The position numbers and the translations under genes were made by a program. Below the pieces are notes generated by a model. The model saw only the letters and a list, made by a program, of their open reading frames with translations, did no database searches and was not told where the DNA came from. Positions 43,312 through 53,192 of a stretch of DNA of 64,000 bases are shown piece by piece (the first letter of the stretch is position 1; every line of letters begins with the position of its first letter). This DNA is from Microbacterium sp. oral taxon 186 str. F0373. GTDB lineage: Bacteria > Actinomycetota > Actinomycetes > Actinomycetales > Microbacteriaceae. Location of the stretch: assembly GCF_000411455.1 (NCBI RefSeq), contig NZ_KE150457.1, forward strand, positions 626,272 to 690,271, read 5' to 3'.

Positions 43312-44735
43312 AGTAGTGCCCCTTAAGGTGGTGTAGCCCACGGTGGCCGGCTCGTCGTTCACGACGTAGGCGCGGTCACCGTGTGATCCTTCGAGGAAAC
43401 TCTCACATCCCACTCGAAAGGCATCATCACGATGACCGCACTTCATATTGTCGACCCTGCGAGCGTGCTCGCTGAAGCCTTGACCGACGCGTCGCCGGAT
43501 CTGATGCGCAGCCTGCTGCAGACCACGATCAACGCGCTCCTCTCCGCTGACGCGGATGCCGTCGTGGGCGCGGAATGGGGAAAGCCCAGTCCCGACCGGA
43601 CCGCGCAACGCAACGGTTACCGGCACCGCGACCTCGACACCCGTGTCGGGACGATCGACGTAGCGATCCCGAAGCTCCGCCAGGGCACGTACTTCCCGGA
43701 ATGGCTGCTTGAGCGCCGCAAGCGGGCCGAGACCGCGCTGATCACCGTCGTCGCGGATTGCTATCTCGCCGGCGTCTCGACCCGCCGGATGGACAAGCTC
43801 GTGAAGACCCTCGGGATCCATAGCTTGTCGAAGTCTCAGGTCTCACGGATGGCCGCAGACCTCGACGAGCACGTCGACCAGTTCCGGCACCGCCCCCTGG
43901 GTGACGCGGGGCCGTTCACGTTCGTCGCCGCCGACGCCCTCACGATGAAGGTCCGTGAGGGCGGGCGGGTGATCAACGCGGTCGTGCTCGTCGCGACCGG
44001 CGTCAACGGCGACGGGCACCGGGAAGTCCTCGGCCTCCGGGTCGCGACCAGCGAGACGGGGGCCGCCTGGAACTCGTTCTTCGCTGACCTGGTCGCCCGC
44101 GGTCTCGGCGGGGTCCGCCTCGTCACCAGCGACGCCCATGCCGGGCTCGTGGACGCGATCGCGGCGAACCTGCCCGGCGCGGTCTGGCAACGCTGCAGAA
44201 CCCACTACGCAGCGAACCTGATGAGTGTCTGCCCGAAGAGCATGTGGCCGGCCGTTAAGGCGATGCTGCACTCCGTCTACGACCAACCCGACGCCGACGC
44301 CGTCAACGCGCAGTTCGACAGGCTCCTGGACTACGTCGAGGAGAAGCTCCCCGACGCGTTCGAGCACCTCGACAACGCCCGCGCGGACATCCTCGCGTTC
44401 ACGGGGTTCCCCGACGGGCTCTGGCAGCAGATCTGGTCCAATAACCCCAACGAGCGGTTGAACAGGGAGATCCGCCGCCGCACCGACTCCGTGGGCATCT
44501 TCCCCAACCGCGACGCGATCATCCGCCTCGTCGGCGCCGTCCTCGCCGAGCAAACCGACGAATGGGTCGAAGGCCGCCGCTACCTTGGCCTCGAGATCCT
44601 CACCAAGAGCCGCCTCGCCCTCGTCCCCGACACCGGAAGCGAGGTGAACACCGACACCGTCCTCGAACTCAGCGCCTAACCGAAAACAACAGCAGAAGGA
44701 TCACCGACCGCTACACCACGTACTGGGGCTTGACC
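43312..44735 (+). mobile_element. IS256-family insertion sequence, complete (1424 bp)
   Basis: It is bounded by the 8-bp duplication GAGACGAT. Terminal inverted repeats: left GCCCCTTAAGGTGGTGTAGC, right (reverse complement) GCCCCAGTACGTGGTGTAGC, each 6 bp inside the ends. One full-length transposase fills it. The exact duplication and intact frame suggest recent insertion into IS30. Confidence 0.93.
43432..44679 (+). CDS. IS256/Mutator-family transposase
   Basis: DDE transposase of 415 aa. Marks: [20 protein letters not shown] (family N-terminus), [20 protein letters not shown], catalytic Asp in [15 protein letters not shown], second Asp in [13 protein letters not shown], the Cys/His-type [12 protein letters not shown], and Glu in [23 protein letters not shown] at 43432. 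No frameshift, so it is probably active. Confidence 0.96.
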   Translation: MTALHIVDPASVLAEALTDASPDLMRSLLQTTINALLSADADAVVGAEWGKPSPDRTAQRNGYRHRDLDTRVGTIDVAIPKLRQGTYFPEWLLERRKRAETALITVVADCYLAGVSTRRMDKLVKTLGIHSLSKSQVSRMAADLDEHVDQFRHRPLGDAGPFTFVAADALTMKVREGGRVINAVVLVATGVNGDGHREVLGLRVATSETGAAWNSFFADLVARGLGGVRLVTSDAHAGLVDAIAANLPGAVWQRCRTHYAANLMSVCPKSMWPAVKAMLHSVYDQPDADAVNAQFDRLLDYVEEKLPDAFEHLDNARADILAFTGFPDGLWQQIWSNNPNERLNREIRRRTDSVGIFPNRDAIIRLVGAVLAEQTDEWVEGRRYLGLEILTKSRLALVPDTGSEVNTDTVLELSA

Positions 44736-44743
44736 GAGACGAT
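44736..44743. repeat. Target-site duplication of the IS256 element, right copy
   Basis: GAGACGAT, matching 43304-43311; it restores the IS30 reading frame. Confidence 0.92.
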
Positions 44744-45383
44744 CTACCAGTCCCTGTTCGTGCAGGGACGCGGGCAGCTGCGCCGCGAGCTCGCCCGCTG
44801 CCTGCGGTCGGGGCGGGCGGCACGGAAGTCGCGGACCGCGACGGACGGGCGGGGCCGGCTGCCAGGGATGGTGATGATCAGCGAGCGCCCCGCAGAGGTC
44901 GAAGACCGTGCCGTGCCGGGGCATTGGGAAGGCGACTTGATCCTCGGCGAGAACAGTCGCAGCGCCGTGGGAACCCTCGTCGAACGCAGCACCCGCCTCA
45001 CACTTCTGCTGCACCTGCCCGACGGGAAGAGCGCCGACAAGGTGGAGGCCGCAATGCGCGAGGCGATCACCGCGCTTCCGGCGTCGCTGGCGCGGACGAT
45101 CACCTGGGATCAGGGCGCCGAGATGGCCAAGCACGCCGAGTTCACCACAGCGACCGGCATCCCGATCTACTTCTGCGACCCGCACTCCCCGTGGCAGCGC
45201 GGAAGCAACGAGAACACCAACGGACTGCTACGCCAGTACCTGCCGAAGAGCACCGATCTGAGCATCGTCACCCGCGCTGAGCTGACCGCGATCCAGGACT
45301 CGCTCAACGGACGACCACGCAAAACGCTCGGCTATCTGACACCATCGGAGAAGTTCACAGAACTCATTGCGACCACCGCTTGA
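44744..45383 (+). pseudogene. IS30 transposase, 3' part
   Basis: Carries the IS30 catalytic core: VPGHWEGDLILGENSRSAVG (first Asp), ITWDQGAEMAKHAEFTTATG (second Asp) and DPHSPWQRGSNENTNGLLRQ (Glu), ending GYLTPSEKFTELIATTA. It has no start of its own after the split. Sequence quality is otherwise intact, so precise loss of IS256 would restore the gene. Confidence 0.9.
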
Positions 45384-45389
45384 ATCCGC

Positions 45390-45584
45390 CGACTCGAAGC
45401 CGACGCCGGGCTTGACGAAGGGCACCTGCGGGAGTTCGCCCTCCAGGTCGCCGCAGGCATCCAACCCGCCGTCGCTGTCGTCACCGAATCGCTCCCCGAT
45501 CGGCTGAAAGAGCTGCCCGCCGTCGCGCTCTACGCGCACGCAACCTACACGCAGACCCGTAGAGTCAGCGACACCCTCACCTGA
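45390..45584 (+). pseudogene. C-terminal fragment of an unknown protein
   Basis: Open frame of 64 codons right at the IS30 border with no start: RLEADAGLDEGHLREFALQV and AVALYAHATYTQTRRVSDTL, stop at 45582-45584. The codon pattern is that of a real gene. The family is not recognised. It is likely the tail of an island gene removed by an IS-mediated deletion. The rest of the gap to 45653 holds nothing I can name. Confidence 0.5.
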
Positions 45585-45653
45585 GCGGGCGGGACTGCCG
45601 CACGGGGAGGTGACACCTGGACGCGCCACGAAAAGGGGTTGCCGTTTCCGCGA

Positions 45654-46229
45654 CTACCCCGTGGCCCGAACGATCGTCGCCTCGGCGACAGATCCGTAGC
45701 CACTGAGGATGACGGTCCGGTCGTCGTCGACCACGATCGCGTCGCCCTCCTCGAGCTCTTCGCCGCGGTATCGCAGTGTCGGGCACAGCGCGACGACGAC
45801 GACCACCTCCTGGCCGGCGCGACGGCGCAGCGTGCGGGCGCCGGTCACGTAGCTCCGCACGAGCTGGCCCCCGCCGAACGCGCGGTCGACCATGAGGTTG
45901 AGGTCACGCGCTCCCGGCGCGTCCTCGACCGAGGCGACCTCAGCCTCACCCCGGAAGGCGACGACGTCGAACTGCGAGACGTGGCGCGCCGCTCCGGACA
46001 GGCGGAGGTGGATGCCGGCGGGCGTGAGCGGCATCAGCAGTCGGTCGATGCCATCGAATCGTGAGAAGGGCGCGGCCCTGTCGACGGTTGCGATGCTCAC
46101 CCGCCAGGCGATGCGATCTCCATCCCCGTCGCCGATACGGCCGGCTCGGGCTGCGGCGACCTCCTCGGTGACGCCCGCACCGTTGCGCCAGGCGACGGGG
46201 GTGCGATCGCGCCGGCGTCGCAGGATCAC
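45654..46229 (-). CDS. hutD: HutD family protein
   Basis: Cupin-like protein of 191 aa, found with histidine-use genes; thought to tune the pathway, perhaps by binding formylglutamate or a related metabolite. Marks: RTPVAWRNGAGVTEEVAAAR, RIAWRVSIATVDRAAPFSRF and DGIDRLLMPLTPAGIHLRLS, then FRGEAEVASV and DLNLMVDRAFGGGQ. GTG start overlaps the hutI stop by 4 bp (GTGA, 46226-46229). It is the last gene of the hut operon. Confidence 0.92.
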   Translation of the reverse strand: MILRRRRDRTPVAWRNGAGVTEEVAAARAGRIGDGDGDRIAWRVSIATVDRAAPFSRFDGIDRLLMPLTPAGIHLRLSGAARHVSQFDVVAFRGEAEVASVEDAPGARDLNLMVDRAFGGGQLVRSYVTGARTLRRRAGQEVVVVVALCPTLRYRGEELEEGDAIVVDDDRTVILSGYGSVAEATIVRATG

Positions 46230-47392
46230 GGAGCCGGGACCACGGCGTGCCCGCCGCGCCAGACGGCCGCGGGCAGCGGCACGCCGGGGCGGTAGGCGAG
46301 GTGGGCGATCGAGGGCGCGTCGAGCATCTGCAGGTCGGCGCGAGAACCGGGCGCGATGACGCCGACGGCGTCATCGCCTTCGTCTCGGCCGACGACGCGC
46401 GCGGCGCCCCGGGTCGCGGCGAACACGGCCTCCTCGATCGTGAGGTGCATCTGCAGTACGGCCGTCGCGACGCACAGTGCCATCGAGGTCGTGAACGACG
46501 TGCCGGGGTTGCAGTTGGTGGCGAGCGCGATGCGGCCCCCGGCGTCGAGGAGTTGCCGGGCGGGTCCGAACGGCTCGCGTGTCGACAGGTCGCACACTGG
46601 CAGGAACGTCGCAACGGTTTCGGAGCCGGCGAGAGCGTCGATGTCGGCGGCGTCGAGGTGGTTGCAGTGGTCGACGCTCGCGGCGTCCAGCTCGACGGCG
46701 AGCGCGACGCCGCCGCTGCGGCCGAGCTGGTTGCCGTGCACGCGCAGCGCGAGTCCCGCGGCGGCGCCCGCGCGCAGGATCTCCCGCGACTCGTCGACGG
46801 TGAACGCGCCGGTCTCGCAGAAGACGTCGATCGCGTCGACGTAGGGGCGGACGGCGGCGAGCATCGGCCCCGTGACGAGGTCGATGTAGTCGCGGCGGTC
46901 GACGCCCGCCGGAATGATGTGCGCGCCGAGGTAGGTGACGGTGTCGGCGACCCGCGCGCCGATGCGAGCGCTCATGACCTCGGCGTCGACGTCGAGACCG
47001 TATCCGGTCTTCGTCTCGAGGTAGGTCGTGCCCTGCCGCTCCGCCTCACGTCGCAGCGAGACGGCGCGCGCGAACAGCTCATCCGCCGTCGCGGCGCGGG
47101 TCGCGTCGACGGTGGAGGTGATGCCGCCCGCGACGTACGGCGCGCCCGCCATCCGGGCCTCGAACTCCGCCCCACGGTCGCCGGCGAAGACGATGTGGGT
47201 GTGCGTGTCGACCCACCCGGGAAGCACGGCGCGGCCGCCGGCGTCGGTGCAGGTGTCGGCCGCTGGGGCGGATGCCGCGAATCCGACCCACGCGATGCGA
47301 CCGCCGTCGATCACGACGGCGGCATCCGTGAGGCGCCCGTACTCGCCGCTGTGGGTGGTCAGCTCGCCGATGCCGGTGATGAGCTCGCTCAT
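46226..47392 (-). CDS. hutI: Imidazolonepropionase
   Basis: Third step of histidine breakdown: opens 4-imidazolone-5-propionate to N-formimino-L-glutamate. Amidohydrolase fold, 388 aa. Metal and active-site motifs: PGWVDTHTHIVFAGDRGAEF, TYLETKTGYGLDVDAEV, LRVHGNQLGRSGGVALAVEL, ASVDHCNHLDAADIDAL and LATNCNPGTSFTTSMALCV. ATG overlaps the hutF stop by 4 bp (47389-47392). Confidence 0.97.
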   Translation of the reverse strand: MSELITGIGELTTHSGEYGRLTDAAVVIDGGRIAWVGFAASAPAADTCTDAGGRAVLPGWVDTHTHIVFAGDRGAEFEARMAGAPYVAGGITSTVDATRAATADELFARAVSLRREAERQGTTYLETKTGYGLDVDAEVMSARIGARVADTVTYLGAHIIPAGVDRRDYIDLVTGPMLAAVRPYVDAIDVFCETGAFTVDESREILRAGAAAGLALRVHGNQLGRSGGVALAVELDAASVDHCNHLDAADIDALAGSETVATFLPVCDLSTREPFGPARQLLDAGGRIALATNCNPGTSFTTSMALCVATAVLQMHLTIEEAVFAATRGAARVVGRDEGDDAVGVIAPGSRADLQMLDAPSIAHLAYRPGVPLPAAVWRGGHAVVPAP

Positions 47393-48690
47393 GAGAACCT
47401 CCGGAGTGCGTCGTGCAGCAGCTGGGCGGGGCTGGTGCCGTCGGCGAGGCGCCCGCGCGAGGCGACGGTGTGCCCGCCGACGATGACGCGACGTGCGTCG
47501 GCAGCGGTCGCGGTGAGCATGAGCTCGGTGGGGTGCGACCCGAGCGTGCGCGCCGACGCGGCGTCGATCTCGACCAGGTCGCACGGCCCGCCGGGCTGCA
47601 GCGGCGCGATCTGCCAGCCGAGCGACCGGTAACCGTCAGCGGTGGCCGCACGCAGGATCTCGGCGGGGGCGAACCGGCCGCGCGCTCCGTGCGCGAGCCG
47701 CTCGTGCATCTCGAGGCCCCGGGTCTCGAGGAACGGGTCGACGACGGCGTTCTGATCCGACCCCACGGCGAGGCGCGCGCCGGCACTCAGCAGCTCGCGC
47801 GCCGGTCCGATCCCGTCGCCGAGGTCGGCTTCGGTGGTGGGGCACATGACGATGGATGCCCCGGCCTGTCCGAGCAGCGCGATGTCGCCGCCGGTGAGGT
47901 GGGTGGCGTGTACGGCGGTGGCGCGTGCCGACAGCACGCCGGCCTCGCTCAGCAGCTCGGTGGGCGTGAGACCATACGCGGCGACGCAGTCGGCGTTCTC
48001 CTGCGGCTGCTCCGACAGATGGACGTGGAGGGGCACATCGGCGGTGAGCCCGGCGGCGATCTGCGCGATCGCGTCGCGCGGCACCGCCCGCACCGAGTGG
48101 ACCGCGGCCCCGAGCCGGGCGCCGTGGCCGACGCGGTCGCGCAGCTCGTGCCAGCGATCGAGGTAGGCGCCTGCGGACCCGTCGCTGAAGCGCTCCTGCT
48201 TCGGCGCGAGCGGACGGTCAATGCCGCCGGTGAGGTAGGCGGTGTCGAGGAGGGTGAGCCGGATGCCGACGCTCTCGGCGGCGGCCGCAACCGCTCGCTC
48301 CATCTCGTGAGGATAGGGGGTGCCGTCTTGCCGGTGGTGCACGTAGTGGAACTCCCCGACGGCGGTGTAGCCGGAGGTGACCATCTCGGCGAAGACGGCG
48401 CGCGCGAGCTCGAAGTAGCTGTCGGGATCGAGCCGTGCCGCCGCTGCGTACATGCTTTCGCGCCAGCGCCAGAAGTCGCCGCCGTGCGCGTGCGTGCGGC
48501 CGCGCAGCACGCGGTGGAAGGCGTGCGAGTGCGCGTTCGCGACCCCGGGGATCACGGTACCGAGGATGATGTCGTCGCCGCGCGGAGCGACGTCCGACGC
48601 GACGGCGGTGACGAAGCCGCCGGCGTGGGTGAACCGCACGCGCTCGCGGACACCGTCGGCGTCGACGACCCGGTCGCACCAGATGCTCAC
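47389..48690 (-). CDS. hutF: Formimidoylglutamate deiminase
   Basis: Converts N-formimino-L-glutamate to N-formyl-L-glutamate and ammonia, the first half of the two-step end of the pathway. 433 aa. Marks: VIPGVANAHSHAFHRVLRGR, DFWRWRESMYAAAARLDPDS, YTAVGEFHYVHHRQDGTPY, PLHVHLSEQPQENADCVAAY, ATAVHATHLTGGD and LAVGSDQNAVVDPFLETRGL. GTG start overlaps the previous stop by 4 bp (48687-48690). Confidence 0.96.
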   Translation of the reverse strand: MSIWCDRVVDADGVRERVRFTHAGGFVTAVASDVAPRGDDIILGTVIPGVANAHSHAFHRVLRGRTHAHGGDFWRWRESMYAAAARLDPDSYFELARAVFAEMVTSGYTAVGEFHYVHHRQDGTPYPHEMERAVAAAAESVGIRLTLLDTAYLTGGIDRPLAPKQERFSDGSAGAYLDRWHELRDRVGHGARLGAAVHSVRAVPRDAIAQIAAGLTADVPLHVHLSEQPQENADCVAAYGLTPTELLSEAGVLSARATAVHATHLTGGDIALLGQAGASIVMCPTTEADLGDGIGPARELLSAGARLAVGSDQNAVVDPFLETRGLEMHERLAHGARGRFAPAEILRAATADGYRSLGWQIAPLQPGGPCDLVEIDAASARTLGSHPTELMLTATAADARRVIVGGHTVASRGRLADGTSPAQLLHDALRRFS

Positions 48691-49880
48691 TGCAGCTCCT
48701 CCAGCACCGTGACGAGCGCGTCGATGCCGACGAGGCAGTCCTCGGCCTCCGCGAACTCGGCGGGGGCGTGCGAGATGCCGGTGGGGTTGCGGACGAAGAC
48801 CATCGCCGTCGGCACCGTGCCCGCGAGGACCCCGGCGTCGTGCCCGGCGCCCGTCGGCAGCACCGGCACGTCACCCAGCGCCGTGCGCAGCCGCTCGCGC
48901 ACGCTCTCATCGAAGCGGACGGCGCCGCTCCACGACTGCTCGGCGAACTCGGATGCCCCGACACGGCGCGCGATGTCGGCGACGAGGTCGCGCACGTCGG
49001 CGTCCTCCTCGGCGCGCGCGTCGAGGCTCAGCTCCACGCGCGACGCGATGACGTTCGTCCCGCCCGGCACCGCGCTCACGCGGCCCACGGTCGCACGCGC
49101 GTCGCCCGCGGCGAGCGCCGCCTGCTCGATCTCGAGCACGGCGCGGGCTGCGGCGACCATCGGGTCGTTGCGGTCGCCCATCGCGGTCGCGCCGGCATGG
49201 TTCCCCTGCCCGCGGAAGGTCAGCATCCATCGCCCGTGCGCGAAGATCGAGCTCGCGACGGCGACCGGGCTGCCCAGCTCGATGAGCCCGCGCCCCTGCT
49301 CGACGTGCACCTCGACGAAGACGCCGATGCGGCCGAGCGCCTCACCGTCGCGCCCGATCTGCCGCGCGTCGAATCCGACGCGCTCGGCCGCCTCGGCGAA
49401 GCTCACGCCGTCTTCGTCGCGGAGCGCCCGCGCCCGGTCGGGGGCGAGCTCGCCGGTCATCAGCCGAGAGCCCATGCACGCGATGCCGAACCTGGAGCCC
49501 TCCTCCTCCGCGAACGCGACGACGGCCAGCGGACGGGTGAGCCGACTGCCGGCGGCCTGCAGTCGCGCGACGGCATCGAGGGCGACGACGATGCCGAGTG
49601 GCCCGTCGAACTCGCCGCCGCCGGGCACACTGTCGAGGTGGCTGCCGGTGACGACCGCGTCGGGTCCGGGTTCACCGAGCCACGCCCAGATGTTGCCATT
49701 GCGGTCGTGCTCGACGGAGAGCCCCAGCGCCTCGGCACGCTGGACGAACCAGGCGCGCATCTGCAGGTCGGGCTCCTGCCAGAGGTGGCGCGAGTATCCG
49801 CCGCGCACGGGATCGACGCCGATGCCGGTGAGCTCGTGCAGCCCCGTCAGCCGGCCGCCCGTCACCAGGCTCGAGGTCAT
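48687..49880 (-). CDS. M20-family amidohydrolase (allantoate amidohydrolase / N-carbamoyl-amino-acid hydrolase type)
   Basis: Di-metal amidohydrolase of 397 aa. Marks: [40 protein letters not shown] (metal His and Asp), [20 protein letters not shown] (Glu-Glu pair), [20 protein letters not shown] and [20 protein letters not shown], with [20 protein letters not shown] near the end. It lies inside the hut operon in the place where hutG would be expected, overlapping both neighbours. It may therefore deformylate N-formylglutamate, but homology alone points to allantoate-type substrates. Start ATG at 49878-49880. Confidence 0.9.
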   Translation of the reverse strand: MTSSLVTGGRLTGLHELTGIGVDPVRGGYSRHLWQEPDLQMRAWFVQRAEALGLSVEHDRNGNIWAWLGEPGPDAVVTGSHLDSVPGGGEFDGPLGIVVALDAVARLQAAGSRLTRPLAVVAFAEEEGSRFGIACMGSRLMTGELAPDRARALRDEDGVSFAEAAERVGFDARQIGRDGEALGRIGVFVEVHVEQGRGLIELGSPVAVASSIFAHGRWMLTFRGQGNHAGATAMGDRNDPMVAAARAVLEIEQAALAAGDARATVGRVSAVPGGTNVIASRVELSLDARAEEDADVRDLVADIARRVGASEFAEQSWSGAVRFDESVRERLRTALGDVPVLPTGAGHDAGVLAGTVPTAMVFVRNPTGISHAPAEFAEAEDCLVGIDALVTVLEELQ

Positions 49881-51547
49881 CCCTGCTCCCACATCGGCAC
49901 GCGCAGGCCGCGCTCGCGGGCCACTTCGGCGGCGCGCTCGTAGCCCGCGTCGACGTGCCGCATGACGCCCGTGCCGGGGTCGTTGGTGAGCACGCGCTCG
50001 ATCTTCTCCGCCGCCAGCGGTGTGCCGTCGGCGACCACGACCTGGCCGGCGTGGATGCTGCGGCCGATGCCGACGCCGCCGCCGTGGTGGAGGGACACCC
50101 AGGTCGCGCCGCTCGCGGTGTTGAGGAGGGCGTTCAGCAGGGGCCAGTCGGCGATGGCATCCGAGCCGTCCGCCATCGCCTCGGTCTCGCGGTACGGCGA
50201 GGCGACCGAGCCGGAGTCGAGGTGGTCGCGGCCGATCGCGACGGGGGCGGACAGCTCGCCGGAGGCGACCATCTCGTTGAACTTCAGGCCGGCGAGGTGG
50301 CGCTCCTTGTAGCCGAGCCAGCAGATGCGTGCGGGGAGACCCTCGAAGTGCACCTTCTCGCCGGCGGCGGTGATCCAGCGGCGGAGCTTCTCGTCGTTCG
50401 GGAAGAGCTCGAGGATCGCCTTGTCGGTCGCGGCGATGTCGGCCGGGTCACCCGAGAGCGCCGCCCAGCGGAAGGGGCCGAGGCCCTCCGCGAAGAGAGG
50501 ACGGATGTAGGCCGGGACGAAGCCGGGGAACGCGAACGCGCGGTCGTAGCCGCCGAGCTCGGCCTCACGGCGGATGGAGTTGCCGTAGTCGAACACCTCG
50601 GCGCCGGCATCCTGGAACTCGACCATCGCCTTCACATGGGCGGCCATCGAAGCGCGCGACAGGCGGGTGAACTCCTCGGGGTCGTCGGCGGCGGCGCGCT
50701 GCCAGTCCTCGAGGGAGACCTCGACGGGCAGGTAGCTGAGTGGGTCGTGCGCGCTGGTTTGGTCGGTGACGATATCGACGGCGACGCCGCGCGCGAGGAT
50801 CTCCGGGAAGATGGTCGCGGCGTTGCCGACGAGGCCGACCGACAGCGGGCGCCGCTCGGCCTTGGCGGCGAGCACGCGCTCGATCGCGTCGTCGAGGTCG
50901 TCGGTCATCTCGTCGAGGTAGCCGTGCTCGACGCGGCGGCGCAGGCGGCCGGGGTCGACGTCGACGATGAGGACGGCGCCCTCGTTGAGGGTGACGGCGA
51001 GCGGCTGCGCGCCGCCCATGCCGCCGGCGCCGCCGGTGAGGGTTAGGGTGCCGGCGAGCGTCCCACCGAAGCGCTTCGTCGCGACCGCGGCGAACGTCTC
51101 GAACGTGCCCTGCAAGATGCCCTGCGTCCCGATGTAGATCCACGACCCGGCCGTCATCTGTCCGTACATCGTGAGGCCGAGGGCCTCGAGGCGGCGGAAC
51201 TCTGGCCACGTGGCCCAGTCTCCGACGAGGTTCGAATTGGCGATGAGTACGCGCGGCGCCCACTCGTGGGTACGGAAGACGCCGACGGGCTTGCCGGACT
51301 GCACGAGCAGCGTCTCGTCCGACTCGAGCGTCTCGAGAGTGCGGACGATCGCGTCGTACGCCTCCCAGTTGCGCGCGGCACGTCCGGTGCCACCGTAGAC
51401 GACGAGATCCTCGGGGCGCTCGGCGACCTCGGGATCGAGGTTGTTCATGAGCATCCGCAGCGGGCCCTCGGTCTGCCAGCTCTTCGCGGTGAGCCGGTTG
51501 CCTCGGGCGGCGCGGATGGTGCGGGTCTCAGATCCGGAAGTCGTCAT
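49877..51547 (-). CDS. hutU: Urocanate hydratase
   Basis: Second step of histidine breakdown: adds water to urocanate to give imidazolonepropionate, using tightly bound NAD+. 556 aa, the normal length. Marks: [104 protein letters not shown]-region counterpart [20 protein letters not shown], and the C-terminal [20 protein letters not shown]. First gene of the operon, divergent from the IclR gene. No hutH is seen in the window. Confidence 0.97.
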   Translation of the reverse strand: MTTSGSETRTIRAARGNRLTAKSWQTEGPLRMLMNNLDPEVAERPEDLVVYGGTGRAARNWEAYDAIVRTLETLESDETLLVQSGKPVGVFRTHEWAPRVLIANSNLVGDWATWPEFRRLEALGLTMYGQMTAGSWIYIGTQGILQGTFETFAAVATKRFGGTLAGTLTLTGGAGGMGGAQPLAVTLNEGAVLIVDVDPGRLRRRVEHGYLDEMTDDLDDAIERVLAAKAERRPLSVGLVGNAATIFPEILARGVAVDIVTDQTSAHDPLSYLPVEVSLEDWQRAAADDPEEFTRLSRASMAAHVKAMVEFQDAGAEVFDYGNSIRREAELGGYDRAFAFPGFVPAYIRPLFAEGLGPFRWAALSGDPADIAATDKAILELFPNDEKLRRWITAAGEKVHFEGLPARICWLGYKERHLAGLKFNEMVASGELSAPVAIGRDHLDSGSVASPYRETEAMADGSDAIADWPLLNALLNTASGATWVSLHHGGGVGIGRSIHAGQVVVADGTPLAAEKIERVLTNDPGTGVMRHVDAGYERAAEVARERGLRVPMWEQG

Positions 51548-51610
51548 GCAGACAGTGAACCCGCTTCGCGCCGCTTCATGTCGGGATGCCGTGGGGTTAT
51601 CGTCTCATAT

Positions 51611-52393
51611 ATGGGACAGAGTCCGCCGTCCGCCGTGCCCGCCGCCCGACAGGCGCTGCGCGTGCTCAGCCATCTCGGCGCGCAGCGGGGGCCCGTGCCC
51701 GCTTCGGCCGTCGCCCGCGACCTCGGCATTCCCCGCTCCGCGTGCTACCGCATCCTCACCGCCCTGGTCGATCACGGCTATGCCATCCACTACCCCGAGG
51801 ACCGCCGCTACGGCCTCGGCTACGCGGCCTACGAGCTGAGTTCCGGGTTCAGCCGGCAGGCGCCCCTGTCGCGCCTGGGCGCCCCGATCCTCGCCGCCCT
51901 CGTGGACCACGTCGGCGAGACGGCGCATCTCGGGGTGCTCGATGGCACCGACGTCATCTATCTGCTCGAGCAGCGGGCGCCGCACCGGCCGGTGCTCATC
52001 ACCGACGTCGGCGTGCGCCTTCCCGCCCATCAGACCGCGACGGGCAGGTCGCTGCTCGCGTGCCTGCCCGCGACACAGCTGCGGGCCCTCTACGTGGAGG
52101 ATCCCGTCTACCGCCGCAGCGCGCGCCCGTTCCGGGACCTGCCGCACCTGCGGCGCACCCTCGGTGAGGTCACCAGGGCGGGCTTCGCCGCCGAGAGCGG
52201 CGAGGTCAGCGACGGGTTCGCGTCGGTCGCCGTCGCGATCCGTGACCGCAACGGCTGGCCCGCGGCGAGCCTGGCGGTCACCTTCCCGCACGGCAACGTG
52301 CCGGAAGAATCCTGGCCCGACCTCGCGCAGCGCATCGAGCGGTTCGCGAGCGAGCTCGGCCGCCGGCTCAGCGGCGCCGCCCCCGCGCGGTAG
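51611..52393 (+). CDS. IclR-family transcriptional regulator
   Basis: Regulator of 260 aa, probably of the divergent hut operon. The winged helix is at about residues 10-65 (ALRVLSHLGAQRGPVPASAV, then LGIPRSACYRILTALVDHGY). The ligand domain reads VGETAHLGVLDGTDVIYLLE, VRLPAHQTATGRSLLACLPA and DGFASVAVAIRDRNGWPAAS. ATG at 51611 has no clear ribosome site and lies 7-8 nt after a TTATCG hexamer, so it may be leaderless. The 63-bp gap to hutU must hold both promoters. Confidence 0.92.
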   Translation: MGQSPPSAVPAARQALRVLSHLGAQRGPVPASAVARDLGIPRSACYRILTALVDHGYAIHYPEDRRYGLGYAAYELSSGFSRQAPLSRLGAPILAALVDHVGETAHLGVLDGTDVIYLLEQRAPHRPVLITDVGVRLPAHQTATGRSLLACLPATQLRALYVEDPVYRRSARPFRDLPHLRRTLGEVTRAGFAAESGEVSDGFASVAVAIRDRNGWPAASLAVTFPHGNVPEESWPDLAQRIERFASELGRRLSGAAPAR

Positions 52394-52400
52394 CGGGCGC

Positions 52401-53060
52401 TCAGGCCGACTGCGGGATGCCGACGGTGCGATGCGCGTGGCGCACGAGGTAGTCGTTCAGGGCGAAGGATGCCGCCACCGCGCGGACCGCGTCGCGCTCG
52501 ATGATCGACGTGAGGATCTCTGTGTGCGCACGGGCGCCTGCGGCGATCTCATCCTGCTCGTCGTCGATGTTGACGAGCCAGAAGCGGCGCGAGAGGGTCT
52601 GCAGCGGCGTCATCGCGTCGACGAGGAACTCGTTGTGGGTCGCCTTCGAAATGAGCTGATGCGTCTGCTTCACCGAATCGGCGTAGCCCTCGAGCGTGAA
52701 TTCGGCCGCCTGCAGGTAGGCGAGCATCTTCCCCATCGCGTCGCGCTCGACCTTCTTCGCGCGGACGCACGCGAGTTCGACGGCGAGGGCCTCGAGGGGG
52801 CGACGGATCTCGAGCAGCCGCAGCTGCGACTCGACCGTGATCTCCGGGACGAACACGCCGCGGTTCGGGTGGATCTGCACGACGCGGTCGCGGGCGAGGC
52901 GCTGCAGCGCCTCGCGGACCGGGGTGCGACCGAGGCCGGTGGCTTCCATGAGCGACGCCTCGGACACGAGGGTCGCCGACGAGATCTGCTGCGAAGTGAT
53001 CATGTCCTCGATGGCGTCGTACGCCTGATCGGCGAGACTTTTCTGTGCCACGGTCACCAT
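52401..53060 (-). CDS. GntR-family regulator, FCD type
   Basis: Regulator of 219 aa. N-terminal HTH (LADQAYDAIEDMITSQQISS, LMEATGLGRTPVREALQRLA) and FCD domain (LLEIRRPLEALAVELACVRA, then H-x-x-I metal-type residues in HQLISKATHNEFLV and RAHTEILTSI). Convergent with the IclR gene and divergent from the NCS1 permease at 53193, which it probably controls. Start at 53058-53060. Confidence 0.92.
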   Translation of the reverse strand: MVTVAQKSLADQAYDAIEDMITSQQISSATLVSEASLMEATGLGRTPVREALQRLARDRVVQIHPNRGVFVPEITVESQLRLLEIRRPLEALAVELACVRAKKVERDAMGKMLAYLQAAEFTLEGYADSVKQTHQLISKATHNEFLVDAMTPLQTLSRRFWLVNIDDEQDEIAAGARAHTEILTSIIERDAVRAVAASFALNDYLVRHAHRTVGIPQSA

Positions 53061-53126
53061 CCTTCACTCGCCCCCCGGGCGGATTCCAGATTTTACAGGG
53101 CCGTAACAACAACCCTCTGGCATACG

Positions 53127-53140
53127 ACCGGTATATCGGT
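53127..53140. promoter_or_regulatory. Candidate GntR operator upstream of the NCS1 permease
   Basis: ACCGGTATATCGGT, 4-bp arms round a TA-rich centre, in the divergent gap. A second dyad, GGCTCACGGTGAGCC (about 53157-53171), lies between it and the AGGAGG site of the permease and could form an mRNA hairpin. Confidence 0.4.
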
Positions 53141-53192
53141 AGTGTGGCGCCCACGCGGCTCACGGTGAGCCGCCGATTTGAGGAGGAACCAC

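Larger units (their letters stand above)
42725..45390 (+). mobile_element. IS30-family element interrupted by an IS256-family element
   Basis: Imperfect inverted repeats bound it: GGCGGATTCAACCGGTCAAC at 42725 and the reverse complement of the right end, GGCGGATTCAAGCGGTGGTC, ending at 45390. Removing the IS256 element and one 8-bp duplicate leaves about 1.23 kb, the normal size for IS30. The two flanks do not belong to one gene (IS3 orfA on the left, another coding fragment on the right), so a deletion or rearrangement accompanied or followed insertion. Confidence 0.85.

Noticed and set aside
42794..43336. Short complete IS30-like protein ending VVPLKVV
   Set aside because: The last residues are read from the IS256 end; the 8-bp duplication shows the true continuation at 44744.
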